DNA of 64,000 nt from contig BCKK01000002.1 of the NCBI GenBank assembly GCA_001600615.1, positions 464,809 through 528,808 of the forward strand. The letters run 5' to 3'. This document shows, in pieces, positions 11,085 through 22,109 of the stretch. The stretch is from Dioszegia crocea (Eukaryota; Basidiomycota; Tremellomycetes; Tremellales; Bulleribasidiaceae). Under the pieces are notes generated by a model. That model had not been told where the DNA came from and did not search any database. It worked only from the letters and a program-made list of their open reading frames with translations. Made by a program: the position numbers and the translations under genes. Each line of letters begins with the position of its first letter. The first letter of the stretch is position 1.

Positions 11085-13054
11085 CTACAAATCCAAACTG
11101 TCCCTTGTCCTCACATTCTCAAACTCCTCATCCTCCTCTCTGACACCCCTACCTAAACCCCCAAATCCATTCCCACTCCTCATGACCGCCGCACTTGCAC
11201 TCTGCCTCAATCCCCTGCCAATCGGCGCACTCTCCCCAAGACCGCCTTGGAACCCTCTCGACTCGCCAGCCGGTCCCCGAGGGTGTCTGCTGGGTGCTGA
11301 TGAGGCCAGGGAATCATCATTCACTGATAATGTCGATCGGTGACCTCCCATTCCGCTAGGCATGGGCGGTACGGGAGGTGGGGTATCGCCAAATGACCCA
11401 AAGGCTCCGCCATTCATACCGCCGCCCATCCGCCGACCCGCCGTTGCGCCCATAGAGACGTATTCTCTGTTTGCATCTCGTAGATTGCCCGAGCTGCGTT
11501 GTGTGGCGAGAGACTTGGATGGGTCTCGGTAGAGAGGAGAGCTGAAACCCCGAAGGTCTGGCATTGACTTCTTTATGCGCAGACCGGGAGACACGGACGT
11601 AGGAGTAGAGTGCTGGGGGTAGTATTCGGAGCCGTATGGGGAGAGGTAGGTGCTGGAGATAGCAGTCGAAGACGAGATGGACGATGTCAATGCGGGACGC
11701 TGTGGTTCGACACGCCGAACGACCACTGACTTGCCCTCGTACTCATCCCCATCTTTCGTACTGCTGCAAAGACCAAGTCTTTGAGCGACAAGATGGACGA
11801 TGCGCCGTTCGTGAGCAGACAGATTGCGAGAGAAGGATAATTCGTCTCGCATTCGGTCTTCCTTGAATAGGAGACACCGCGAGTAGATGTCAAGCACGGT
11901 AGAATCGTTCATGTCGAGTGAAGTGGGGAGATCATCCGAAGTGGATGTCGAGGCGGAATGAGGGGGAGAGTCCATGGGTGGGGGTAGTGGGGGTGTGGGG
12001 TTTGAATATCCGCCATTGATGGATCGGAGCGAAGGGAGTGGAGGTGGCATTTCCATATTGACCTTGTCAAATCCTTGAACACTCCTCATTCTCTTGAGAG
12101 CCTTCTCCCTCTCGATCCGATCCTTTTCTCCGGGCTGAAGTACCTTCTTGTACTCCACTCTCAATTTTCGCCCGGACACATCATAGCCATTCAGTGCAGC
12201 TACCACTGCGGCCGCTTCGTCCGATTGACGGAAGTTGGCAAATGCCAAGCCGCGGAAGACGCCGGCGTCGTGGTGGTAATTGAACGCGTAGGGCAGAGGG
12301 GCACCGAGAGCCTCAATGATGGACAGGAGAGAATCACGAGGTACGGAAAAGGGGATGTTCTTGATGACGATCGCAGTGGGGATAACGTCGTCATCAAGAG
12401 GCGCATTGGGAGGTGTGTATGAGTTGCGCCAGCCGACATTACCCCTTGGGAGGTTCGCCAGACTCTGCGAGCCAAAGGCAGGCATCCCAGTGTGGATACT
12501 GTGGAGGTTGGGAGCAGAATTGGCAATAGACATGCCCATGAATCCCATAGGGGGAGGAGAGGGCGTGTTCACCATGCCAATAGCGCCCATCGCGTACTCG
12601 GGATAAGGAGGAGGTTGGTGGTAAGGATTTGTGGAGCCGGTTGACGGGCCAGAAGAGGAGGATGTCGGAGGTGACAGAGCAGGAGAGGGATTTCGGTACG
12701 CGTCAAAGGGTGCAGGTGGATCGTACCAATTCTGAATGTAAGCGAGGGCACAAGAGAAGGGCAACAGACACGTACGGTAGGTAACCCAGATCGACTTCCA
12801 CGTTTGTCTGAACCCCAGCCTTGCGACTGTGTAGGGGGCGAACCTGCAGGAGGACCAAAGACACCGTTGTACCTATAATCGCCGTGCCCGCTTCCTGCAC
12901 TGTGCACAGTGGGTGACTGGGGATGGTGGCTGTATGCCGAGATGTTCAAGGAGTGGATATTTGGGAGGGGAGGAGATGCGGGGTGGTGGAAGGAGTGACG
13001 ACTGCCGGGCGAGTGAGGAGAGGCAGAGAGTGTGCTTGTTTGGTGCGACGACAT
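11085..13054 (-). CDS. PIN4: Pin4/Cip-type RNA-binding protein (RRM plus R3H)
   Basis: Two exons (12776-13054 and 11085-12731) encode 641 aa. A Pro/Ser-rich N-terminus is followed by one RRM at about residues 210-290: PTAIVIKNIPFSVPRDSLL (RNP2), AFNYHHDAGVFRGLAFANFR (RNP1), then GRKLRVEYKKVLQPGEKDRI and EREKALKRMRS, wording almost specific to the Pin4 family. At about 370-430 lies an R3H-like segment (ELSFSRNLSAHERRIVHLVA, QRLGL, VVVRR). Pin4 (Mdt1) in budding yeast and Cip proteins in fission yeast regulate mRNAs in cell-cycle and stress responses. The remainder is disordered and Ser-rich with SP sites, consistent with phospho-regulation. It shares its upstream region with the vWA gene. Confidence 0.88.
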
Positions 13055-13818
13055 GTTTTACCCGATAAGATGGACAAGGATGTTGTTTGGGATGGGATTA
13101 GCCGCCGAGGTGGTTAATGAAAAATCTAGGTGTTTGACAGTGAGACGTTTTGTCGTAAGGTGAGACCTGAGGGGGCTTGCAAAGATCGGCAGATGCAGGG
13201 GGAGAGCGCGTCGGGGTATATGACTTAAATGTATACGATAGGTCTCGTCAAGGCGTAAGCGTATGGAGTAATGCGATGTTTGGAGGTAGATGGGTGTCTA
13301 TTGTGGTGTTGTGGTGTACAAGTGTGCGTGTCGTATGTGTGTGTGTTTCGTAAGACTAGAGACGTGGATTGGCGTGAGGGCGTGAGTCGTTAAGCGTGAG
13401 AGCGGACGGGGGAGGGGAGGGGAGGGAAAGAGAGAGAGAGAGGGGGGAAGCCGAGATGGACCAAGACAGAGAGAGATGAGGAGATGGATGGAGGTCTGTA
13501 GTTATTTGTTGTCGTCAGGGTTTGGCTCATGCCTGGCGTGACTCCCCCAAATATTAGGTTTATCCTTTAATCACTTATCTCCCAATCACGTCATCCTGGC
13601 AGGCGGCGATGTCCGCTCCTCGGCCTCGGGCACCGATTTGCCCGATCGGGAAATTCCGGACTGTGCCGGAACCGGCCGGAGCCTTGTTGTCTGTGCGTCA
13701 TGCCACAGCTTGCCAAGTCAAGCCATCTGCATCGCATTCCCATCCATCTCTTCCATCTCTTTCCATCTCATCTACTCGTATCTCACTCTATACACTTATC
13801 TTATACTCACAGATAACA
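13055..13818. promoter_or_regulatory. Divergent promoter with purine tract and simple repeats
   Basis: 764 bp between divergent start codons (Pin4-like and vWA genes). It contains a GT-rich run near 13320-13350 and a long G/A tract at 13401-13500. The last 100 bp before the vWA ATG are C/T-rich with CATCTC repeats, typical of a fungal core promoter pyrimidine stretch. Confidence 0.6.
13408..13447 (+). repeat. G-quadruplex-type G-tract followed by (AG)n
   Basis: Four G-runs of 5, 4, 4 and 3 (13408-13412, 13414-13417, 13419-13422, 13424-13426) are separated by single A bases, which fits the four-tract consensus with one-base loops. An (AG)n microsatellite and a G6 run follow at once. Confidence 0.8.
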
Positions 13819-15817
13819 ATGGGTCTCGCTTCCAAACTACAAGCCGCTCAAGCTCAGGGAGGTGCGCCGGGCGCGGGGGCACCCCCACCCCCTCAGCAAC
13901 AGCAACAATCTTACGGCCAAGCCCCTCCACCTCCTCAGGGAGGCCAGCAGTCTTATGGAGGGCAACAGCAATACGGACAGCCCCAGCAGCAGCAGCAGCA
14001 GTTCAGTGCCCCTCCTGGTGCCCCGCCTAACAGGTTAGTCGGACTTTTGAAGACGAAAGGAGGTTGATTTGAATTTGGCGGGAAATCGTATGCTGGTCTA
14101 GGAGATTGGTGGGAAGTGGAGGAGATAGCCTGCCTTGGCAATTGCTGATCCTCAGGCCCGCAAGCGGTCAATATGGTGCCCCCTCGGGTCCTCCTCCAGG
14201 CCAGCAAGGTCAAGGACAACAAGGTATGTTGGGTTAAGCTCTGTTCTACCTCAATTTCTGATCTTTTTCAGGCCAATACGGCCAGGCGCCGCAGAGCCAG
14301 CAGTACGGTACGTATCGATTGCTCACTGGCCATAGCTCAGGATCTTACTGATTGATTACAGGCCAACCTCAGGCGCCGCAGGGCCAACAGCAGTATCCTG
14401 GGCAGCAGCAGGGTACGTATCTCCCGCTCGCTGGCTGAAGCACGGGACCTTCCTGACGAGCATAGGTCAGCAATACGGAGCTCCTCAGCAGAACCAAGGA
14501 GGTCAGGGCCAATTGCCGAATCAGCAGTACGGCAACCAACCCCCCCAGTACCGACCCCCACCAGGTGCCCCCGCTGCTCCTGCGCCAGGTGGCGGTGGCG
14601 GTACTTCCGACCCGCGATTCTTGGCTGGTATCTTGCAGCAGTGTGTCCAGGACGTGAGTGATTGTTTATCAGCTACGTTGGATGAGAGATGGTGGAATGC
14701 GCTGCCTGCGCAAACTTTCCACGATCCGACCTATCTCCGGTCGCAGGGCACAGGAAATTCTCACCAAGACCTTTTGCTGACCACCAGCAAAACATCCAAG
14801 CCTTCTATCCGCCGGGATCCCTCGATCAGATTGCACAGAGAGTCGCGCAGTCAGGCGCGCTCGCCAAGATCGCCGGCGAGTGGCGTATGCCCCTTGAGCT
14901 GGCATCCGACCTCGTCAAGCTCAGTCTGTTCGACGTCGTCCTCTACATTGATGACTCGGGAAGTATGGCATTCGAGGAGGGTGGAGAGCGAATTGACGAT
15001 CTCAAGCTGTGAGTCTAGGCCATGTAACCAGATTCAGAGGCTGACTATGCAGTATCCTGTCCCGTGTCGCTTACGCCACCTCGCTGTTCGACCACGACGG
15101 TATCCAGGTCCGATTCATGAACAACCGACTTGAGGGCAACAACATTGCGTCCGAGCAGGCCGCTCTACAGCTCGTCCAGCAGATCAAGTTCTCTGGTATG
15201 TTTCCATACTCTCACATCATGGGCAGGGCTAATGGCACAGGTCTCACCCCTCTCGGAACCGGCATGTGGAACAAGGTCATCCAGCCTTTGGTCCTCGGCC
15301 CCGCCCGTGCCAACGCGCTCCAAAAGCCCGTTCTCGTCATTGCCATCACGGACGGAACTCCCGCCGGCGAGAACAAGGACGAGATCTTCAGTGTGATCCA
15401 GCGCACCGACGCTGAGTTGAGGAGGACGCGATACGGCCCCGACGCGATCTCATACCGTGGGTTCCAGGCAAATTTGAGCTGTGACCAAATGCTAATGACC
15501 AGAATTCGCCCAGGTCGGTAACGACCAGAAGGCTACTCGATTCCTCGAGGAGCTAGACAACCACCCTCAGATTGGTGGATTGGTCGACTGCACATCCAAC
15601 TTTGAGTTGGAGCAGGAAGAGATGATGCGTAAATCTGTAAGTTGACATTTGGGCTCGGCGTGGGAACCGACGCTGATTGATTTCAGGGCGTGGATCTCAG
15701 TCCCGAATTGTGGTTGGTCAAGCTGCTCATGGGCGCTATCGACACGTCGTACGATACCAAGGGTGAGTCTCAGGCTACTACATCTTATGGTCTCAACTGA
15801 CGATTACAGATGAGTAA
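13819..15817 (+). CDS. vWA-domain protein with Q/G/Y/P-rich prion-like N-terminus
   Basis: Eleven exons: 13819-14033, 14156-14223, 14272-14307, 14362-14412, 14466-14653, 14788-15008, 15053-15195, 15241-15456, 15503-15636, 15687-15762, 15810-15817; 1356 nt, 451 aa. Residues 1-170 are low-complexity (MGLASKLQAAQAQGG, then QQYGQ, GQYGAP and PPPG units). A von Willebrand A domain follows, with the metal-site DxSxS motif as LYIDDSGSM, a later T in GLTPLGTGMW and ITDGTPAG. The fold binds partners through a divalent metal; this cytosolic fungal subgroup has no assigned function that I know. The last exon is only 8 nt (completes D, E, stop). An upstream in-frame extension to 13609 has no better context, so the ATG at 13819 (AACAATGG) is chosen. 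Exons 3 and 4 look duplicated (see findings). Confidence 0.85.
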
Positions 15818-16256
15818 GATGCCTAACTAGAGCGGAGATGTTCCGGGGTGAAAGAGGTGTCGTGACGAAGAAATACCGAAGATCGAAAGAAGCCTGTTCA
15901 GTGAAAGATACCTATATAGTGTGGCCTAGATACATGCAATAATTGGCTTCGAGCTCTCAGCATGTCAGCGGGGTGACCACGATACCCACATAGGACATAC
16001 TGGCTGCAGTATGGATCGTTTGCACTTTGGCCCAGGCGCCAGGCTTGCAATGACGTACGGTCCAAGCATTCGCCACCCGGTGAAAAATCCATTACCAAGC
16101 GTGAACATTGCACAGCCTGTCATATACCCACCTCAAAGCTTCGTTCTAGGATGTGCAGATAACCCATAGACGGACGTTTCGACTTGCACCCTAAGCGACC
16201 AGCCTCCCTTCCGCTTATTGCTGTCCCATCAGATTCTTGACCGGCCAGGGAAACTG
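15818..16256. other. Intergenic region before the glucanase gene
   Basis: 439 bp, tandem orientation on both sides. It holds the 3' UTR of the vWA gene and the glucanase promoter. Nothing else was recognised. Confidence 0.5.
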
Positions 16257-17967
16257 ATGTTGGCCACCTTGTTGGCATCCTTGGCTTGGATCACAATCGC
16301 ACTTGCGCAATCCGATCGAGCGGGATATCTAGCTTCGGCCAATACAGTCCGAGGTGTCAATCTTGGTGGTTGGCTAGTGACTGAGAGCTGGTATGTTCCG
16401 GTCTTGGTCTTGGCCTTGGGTCCAAGCTCAGCTGATTGACGACAGGATCACTCCTTCTTTATATCGGAGATCGGGCGCGTCGGACGAGTGGCACTTGTGT
16501 GCTGCGCTAGGCCGGGCAAGCTGTCGTAGTCTACTCGAGAATCACTGGAAGTGAGTAAATAGAGAGCGGAGAGGAGTTTGAGACGATTGCTGATCTCGCA
16601 GTACATTCTACACGTACGATGATCTGGCGGCTATAAAAGCTGCGGGGTTGAATTCTTTGCGGATCCCCATAGGCTACTGGGCTGTAGATCTGGTGGATTA
16701 TGAACCGTACACCAATGGCCAAGTAAGTCTACCCTACTCACCCTATTCCCAGAAGCAGGGATGAAATGTCGCCATTCAATTGCTGATCAACCAGTACCCA
16801 TACCTCATCCGCCTGATTCAATGGGCGCGCTCTCTGGGTCTATCAGCCTCGATCGACCTACACGGTCTACCCGGCTCACAGAACGGTCAAGACAATTCTG
16901 GCCTTACGGGCGGAGTAGGCTTCGCAGCGAACAGCAGCAATACGGATCGTGCGCTTAGAGTACTGGCGAATCTATCTAGGGAGTTTTCGGGTGATGAGTA
17001 CGGTGGAGTCGTCAAGAGTGAGTTGTCTCACAGTTACCCCTCTTCCGCTCAAGTCTGGACCCCAGCTCATCTTATAGCGATTGAACTTATGAATGAGCCC
17101 CGTCTCAATAACGTATTCACGATGGATCAGCTGAAAGCGTTCTATACCGCTGGAATAGCCACTGTCCGTGGATCTAGCGGAGGCAAGTTGAGCGCTACGA
17201 TACATGGTACGTCTATCATATCTCCTCAGGATCGCAGGCGCTGATCCACAGACGCATTCTACGGTCCATCGTATTGGCGGAACTACGATCCCACATCCGC
17301 AACATCTACCACACCGGTCAACTACGTCACTATCGACACGCACCAATACTACGCATTTCCGCCACTTCAGAACCTGACCCAGTCGGTCATTCTGCAGTCG
17401 GTGTGCAATGTCTCCAGGATACTTAAGGGGACTAACGGGCTGGGGAGAGTTATGGTAGGGGAGTGGAGCTTAGAAACGGGTACGTCCCGCATACCTTAAG
17501 TTCCTGTTATGTGTGCTGACGCAAGAAGGAAATGCCCATGAAACGACATCAACGACATATTCCAACTCGCAAGAGAAGCGTACATGGCTACGTAAATTGT
17601 TTGAAGCGCAACTAGCAGCCTACACACCCAATTCCGCAAATCAGCCATCGGCAGGATGGTACTTCTGGACATGTAAGTGGTGACTCTTGCCTGGGGAATC
17701 CGAAACGTACTGATAAGGTCAGGGAAAACAGAGAATAACATCGATACTTGGTCATACAGCCGAGGTGTCTCGGACGGATACATTCCCAAGAACATTTCGG
17801 ACGCTTCAACCCTTGCATTCCCTCTGCGTTCGGATGGTTGTATCGATGATGCGTTCAACTATCAAGCGCCGGCACGGGCAGGAGGCGCGGAGCGCTTGAG
17901 CGCAGGATGGAGTCGGGTGGTCTTGGTCGGGATGGCGATTGGTCTAGGATGCATTTGGGGTATCTAG
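16257..17967 (+). CDS. GH5 exo-beta-1,3-glucanase, secreted and probably GPI-anchored
   Basis: Eight exons (16257-16390, 16446-16550, 16602-16722, 16795-17017, 17078-17206, 17252-17479, 17529-17672, 17723-17967) give 442 aa. The N-terminus MLATLLASLAWITIALA is a signal peptide. Family landmarks follow: RGVNLGGWLVTESWITPSL, SLRIPIGYWA, the acid/base Glu in ELMNEP, HQYYAF, and the nucleophile Glu in VMVGEWSLETG, then GWYFWTWKTE. This matches fungal EXG-type enzymes that trim beta-1,3-glucan in the wall. The C-terminus has a spacer and a hydrophobic end (WSRVVLVGMAIGLGCIWGI) after AGGAERLSAG, which suggests a GPI-attachment signal, so the enzyme is probably wall- or membrane-linked. A TTG codon further upstream opens the frame but is not a credible eukaryotic start. 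Confidence 0.92.
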
Positions 17968-18346
17968 GCGCGAGAGGAAACGATCTGTTGCGAGCTATCA
18001 TGGGGGGAGTGAAGGGGATCTTGTGGTGCCATCTTATAGACCGTAGATTGTAGATGTGCAGATACATACTGCTAGCTTGAGCGCTGGTTGGCTTGTTGCT
18101 CGCTGGCTGAATTGGCAGGACTGACAGAGGGAGTACCCAAGACCATCCTCATAATTCTAGGTAGTTTTGCAAAGAGAGAGAGACAGTTAGAGGGTCGAGC
18201 ACAGGCACTCCACGACTTGACAAACGACCACACATGCTGAGTCACTGATGCATATTATACTTGATTAATCTCCAGTCGAATGATAGGATGTCCTCCCATG
18301 ACCCATCCTTTTTTTTCCCCTCTCCCAAACTAAGCCTAGACTTAAT
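17968..18346. other. Convergent intergenic region
   Basis: 379 bp between the ends of two convergent genes; contains T-rich and CT-rich stretches fitting 3' UTRs and polyadenylation regions. No gene seen. Confidence 0.5.
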
Positions 18347-19181
18347 TTAGAAGATCGCAGGGCCGCTCCTGTTGAGCGCACCCAACGCCTGCTGCAAGCT
18401 GATGACATTGAGCTGGTCCTTCGGTAAGATGTTCTCGAGGATGGTCTTGTAGATGCCATTATCGGGAGGGGTCTCAATGACGTTGTCGGCAATGACATAG
18501 ACGTTGTAGTTGAGGTCGAAGAGTCTCAGGGCGGTGGAGAGGATAACGGCTGAGGTACGGGTTCCGCTCTGCTACATCAGACACTAATCACCTGAAAGCG
18601 CAAGCCGGAAAACTCACCAAGACGACTGTGTCAATCTTCGAACTGGATAGGATCTGCTCCATAGCGTTTCCGGCCCCTAGGATATCAGCACTGCATACAT
18701 GAAGCGGGAAAAGTTACTCACCCGCATAGAGCCTGGTCTTGGGCATAATCACATCCTTATTCGCCAATGGCTTGAAGGCAGAGTAAATCTGACCGCCCGC
18801 GCTGCTCTCGGTGAGGTTGCCAAAGCCGTTGATGACTTTGTTGAAGGGTACTCCGACGCCCAATTCAGGACGAAGGGGTGTGGAGAAGTAGATCCTGGTC
18901 CAGATCGTCAAGGGTGGGGGGTTTTGCGCCTGGACGGCATTGATCCACGAGACAGTAGAGTTGATGAGCTGCTGTCCCTGAGGAGTAGAGTTGAAGGAAC
19001 CGTATATCCCATTGATCATGTCGAGGTTGAGAACGGCATAGTTACGGCCGAAGGAGAATGAGGTGTTGTTGGAAGGGATGGAAGAGGTGATGTTACCGTA
19101 GCCTAGTCCGGTGCTGTTTTGCGCAACGACTGCAGGGGCCACAAGGGCAAAGACGGCCAAAAGGGTGGTTGTGAGCTTCAT
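18347..19181 (-). CDS. Secreted isochorismatase-fold protein lacking the catalytic cysteine
   Basis: Three exons (18722-19181, 18618-18676, 18347-18568) encode 246 aa. The start MKLTTTLLAVFALVAPAVVA is a clear signal peptide, followed by several N-glycosylation sequons (NST, NIT, NNTS). The fold is that of cysteine hydrolases: the catalytic Asp region AVLNLDMINGIYG, the Lys in VIMPKTRLYAG, and the strand-helix DTVVLSGTRTSAVILSTALR that ends in YVIADN. In active members the third region reads like GVxTDVCV with a nucleophilic Cys; here that position is Val. Fungal secreted relatives with the same change are known to me from memory, but their reaction is not established. It may be a binding protein or a different hydrolase. 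Confidence 0.78.
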
Positions 19182-19836
19182 GGTGAGTGACTGAGTGAGG
19201 TCCTGGATGTTGAGAGGGGGAATCATGGACAGCGGACAGCCTATATACGAATCTTGAACTGGGTCGACCGGCCCGGGCTGACTGATCTGACCGAATCACC
19301 GAAATACACTTAGTGGAGGTCTGCAATAGCTTGGCGGGCTTCCCGATGTCGTTTGATCGAGTTGGACCTTGGGAGGTGCTGATCAGCGGAGTAGGTGGAT
19401 CACTGGAAGAGGAAGGTCGATTGTCAATGCCCGAGACCCGAAGACGTACAAATGACGCAGGAGGCTTCGGATATTTCCGACATTACAGGACGCCCGGGGG
19501 CTCGTGTCAGCTTGCTCGCCTGCTGATCTGAGGGAGTGCCTGGGGTCCTCGCGGATCACAGTGATCGAGCCTGGCCCTGTTGGGTAGGCCCTTGGATCCA
19601 CATGCTGGCAGGGATCACCTCATACAGCCATCGCTTGGGCGTGTGAGTAGATGTTTTGAGCTCAGGGCGCGGCGGCTCTCGTCCTGCCCATTGTAAGTGA
19701 AGACAGTCACAGTACCGCCTTAGCTTGTCCAGATTGTTCATGTACAGAATACATTTGGTTGCACGTCAAAACGACGGCCTAGTAACTTATTCACATATGG
19801 TAGATTTCGACACGCGCTGAGACAGCACAGCCTTAG
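19182..19836. other. Intergenic region upstream of the isochorismatase-fold gene
   Basis: 655 bp holding the promoter of the secreted protein (start at 19181, minus strand) and the 3' UTR of the CCCH gene. Small frames of 60-77 codons have no recognisable features. Confidence 0.5.
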
Positions 19837-22109
19837 CTACTCGTCTTCGCCATGGCCATTCGGCAGTGGTCGGAATCGACAGCTGTCTCCACTGAGACTG
19901 TTAGCCTATAGTCCCATATGTCACCCTTCGCAGGGGTACTTACAATTTACAACCGTCTCCTCGGGGGCAGAAGTGCCTTGAATGCTATCAGCTAGATGTG
20001 CAACCCACGGAAGAATCTCACTTACCCATAAACGCAATCCTCTTCCGAGAAGTGACATTTGTTATTCCGGACAAACGGGCAGATCATCTCTTTAGCTAAC
20101 TTGCGAAGATCTGCAATCTCCTCGTCGTTGAGATCTACTAGTCAGCCTGACATCCAAGTCTACGGACCAATCGCCTCACCATAATCATGGGCATAATCGC
20201 AATCGTCCCCTGTCCTACACCCTCTATCGGAGAGATAGTACCTGTGTTGGTCAGCGTTGCTCTCCTCACTATGGCTAGGCAACTCACGTATGGCAAGGAC
20301 GCGGGTCGAGCAGTCTGACGGAATGCGTCTTTTTCCCGTTCGCCTTCTTCTTGAATTTGGCAGGCGAAGCGAAGTTATCCTTCTTGGTCGCAGGTCCCTT
20401 CTTACTGACTTCCTTCCACTCCAGCACTTCCACACTTCCGGGGCTAGCGCCGACCGAACTTTGGTCGTCGTCGTCCACACTGGTAGTCTTTGGCTTGGCC
20501 TTTGCGACCTGCGCCTTCTTGGGTGCCGGCGTGGCTGGAGCGGCCGCAATTGACGAGAATGAGAGGGGGACCTTGGTGGTTCGGAATAGATCCGGAATGG
20601 TGACTACTCTCGCCGAGTACTGACGGAGTTGCCCGGCTAGATCGGTATAGCCCTTGAGCAGGAGTAGTTTCGATAAGCGACTCTCAGTTTGAAGGCTGTG
20701 GCGTCAGCGATAAGGCATCTAGCTCATTCCCTCTGAAAGCACGTACGACGATAAGATGTTGGCATAGCCATTGTCGTGCGAGGCGCCTAGGACGATCATT
20801 TCGCACTGGGTGTTCCTGGCATACAGTTTCAGATGTTCTGATCATCAGCACAGCGCACGACAAAACTCACCTCTAATCTTGGCATCGGCTGCCTCTTTAC
20901 CAGGTCCAACATCAATGACTGCGATCTTAGTGAAGTCCACAGAGCAAAATGATAAAGCTCACCAGTGATAAGATCATGAGCAGCACTTAATCCCTCAAAG
21001 AAGCCATTATAAGCTTTCCAATCAGGAACTATCTTTGCCTACGCAAATTAGCCAACTTCCCCCGAGGCTATACTCACATTCAACAAAGTTTGACCAAGAC
21101 CGGCTTTATTCAAGAATATATTGATCAATGCGGTTCCCACTTCTCTCTCTGGCTTAGGGTCTGACGCATCGAGAGTGACTTCGGAGCCGAATTGCTGCGA
21201 TGTGGGCGATATGCAGGCATGAGCAAGCATGGGGGAGAGCGATGACAGAAGCCTTTGGGCTGCGCCAAGGCCACCTTTGTAGCCTGCCCTCAGGTGATTA
21301 TCTTGGAACTATGAGTCAGCCACATTGCCTCCACACATTCTGCTCAAACTCACGATAAGTCCATCTCCGTCTATGAGGACGACGGAAAAAGACGCGGCAA
21401 CCTACACCGTCAGTACTATATCGTCTGAAGATAACACCGAGGAACTGACCTGCTTGGCTTCCCCAGCCGCCTTCTCCTTCTCCATCTCTGCTCGGAACTC
21501 GTGCACTGCCCTTTCCATTCCCCTTTTCTCTTCACCAATCTTATGCCAATCATTCTTCCACATCTCCACCTCCTTCCTAAGCTTCGCCACCTCGTCCGCC
21601 GAGCGCGCCATCGGAGCAATGAGTTTTTGCAGGGATGTAAGATGACCCAGAGCCTGAGTAGCAGCGTCGGCAGTGGGGGGACCTGCCGCAGCAGCGGCAT
21701 CGAGGTTGAGGGCGTGAAGAGGGATGGTAGGCTCCGTGGCTGAAGGGAAGAGAGGGGCGGTCTTGGGCCCATTGTTGAGACCACCGTATTTCATCGCCTC
21801 GGAAGCTGGCCCGCTCAAAGCCTCCAGACCCTGAGAAGCCCGACCCCAGTCGTCCCATCGACTAGCTGCAGTCTCCGCCACGCCATACTCGGTTACGCCA
21901 CCGGCTCGATCGTACCTGACCTGGGACAAAAGATTGGTCAAACCCAGATCATCCGCTTTACGGGTCTGGTTGTACATGCTGGTCGGCTGGCCGATAGCTC
22001 CAGGACCAGGAGAGCCGGGGTTGACAAAACCGTGTGCGAAGTGAGGGGAATTCATGGGAATATCGTCGTCCTCGATGAGTCCGGCTGTAACAAAGAGGGT
22101 GTCAGTCAT
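19837..22109 (-). CDS. PIN/NYN-like domain plus C-terminal CCCH zinc fingers
   Basis: About eleven exons and roughly 570 aa; the first are 21450-22109, 21354-21401, 21078-21308, 20963-21038, 20871-20918 and 20747-20837. The N-terminus (about 100-230) includes a helical segment with coiled-coil character (EVAKLRKEVEMWKNDW). Next comes a nuclease-like Rossmann core: FSVVLIDGDGLIF, then VIDVGPGKEAADAKIR and EMIVLGASHDNGYANIL, whose Asp positions fit PIN/NYN ribonuclease sites. A basic linker follows, then CCCH fingers: HTYYLSDRGCRTGDDCDYAH, an ICPF-VRNNKCHF-EEDCVYGH finger, and HFCPRGDGCKFGDSCRF at the end. The arrangement, PIN-like plus RNA-binding fingers, suggests mRNA turnover in the cytoplasm; this matches a fungal family with an uncharacterised domain, so function is inferred. 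Confidence 0.8.
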
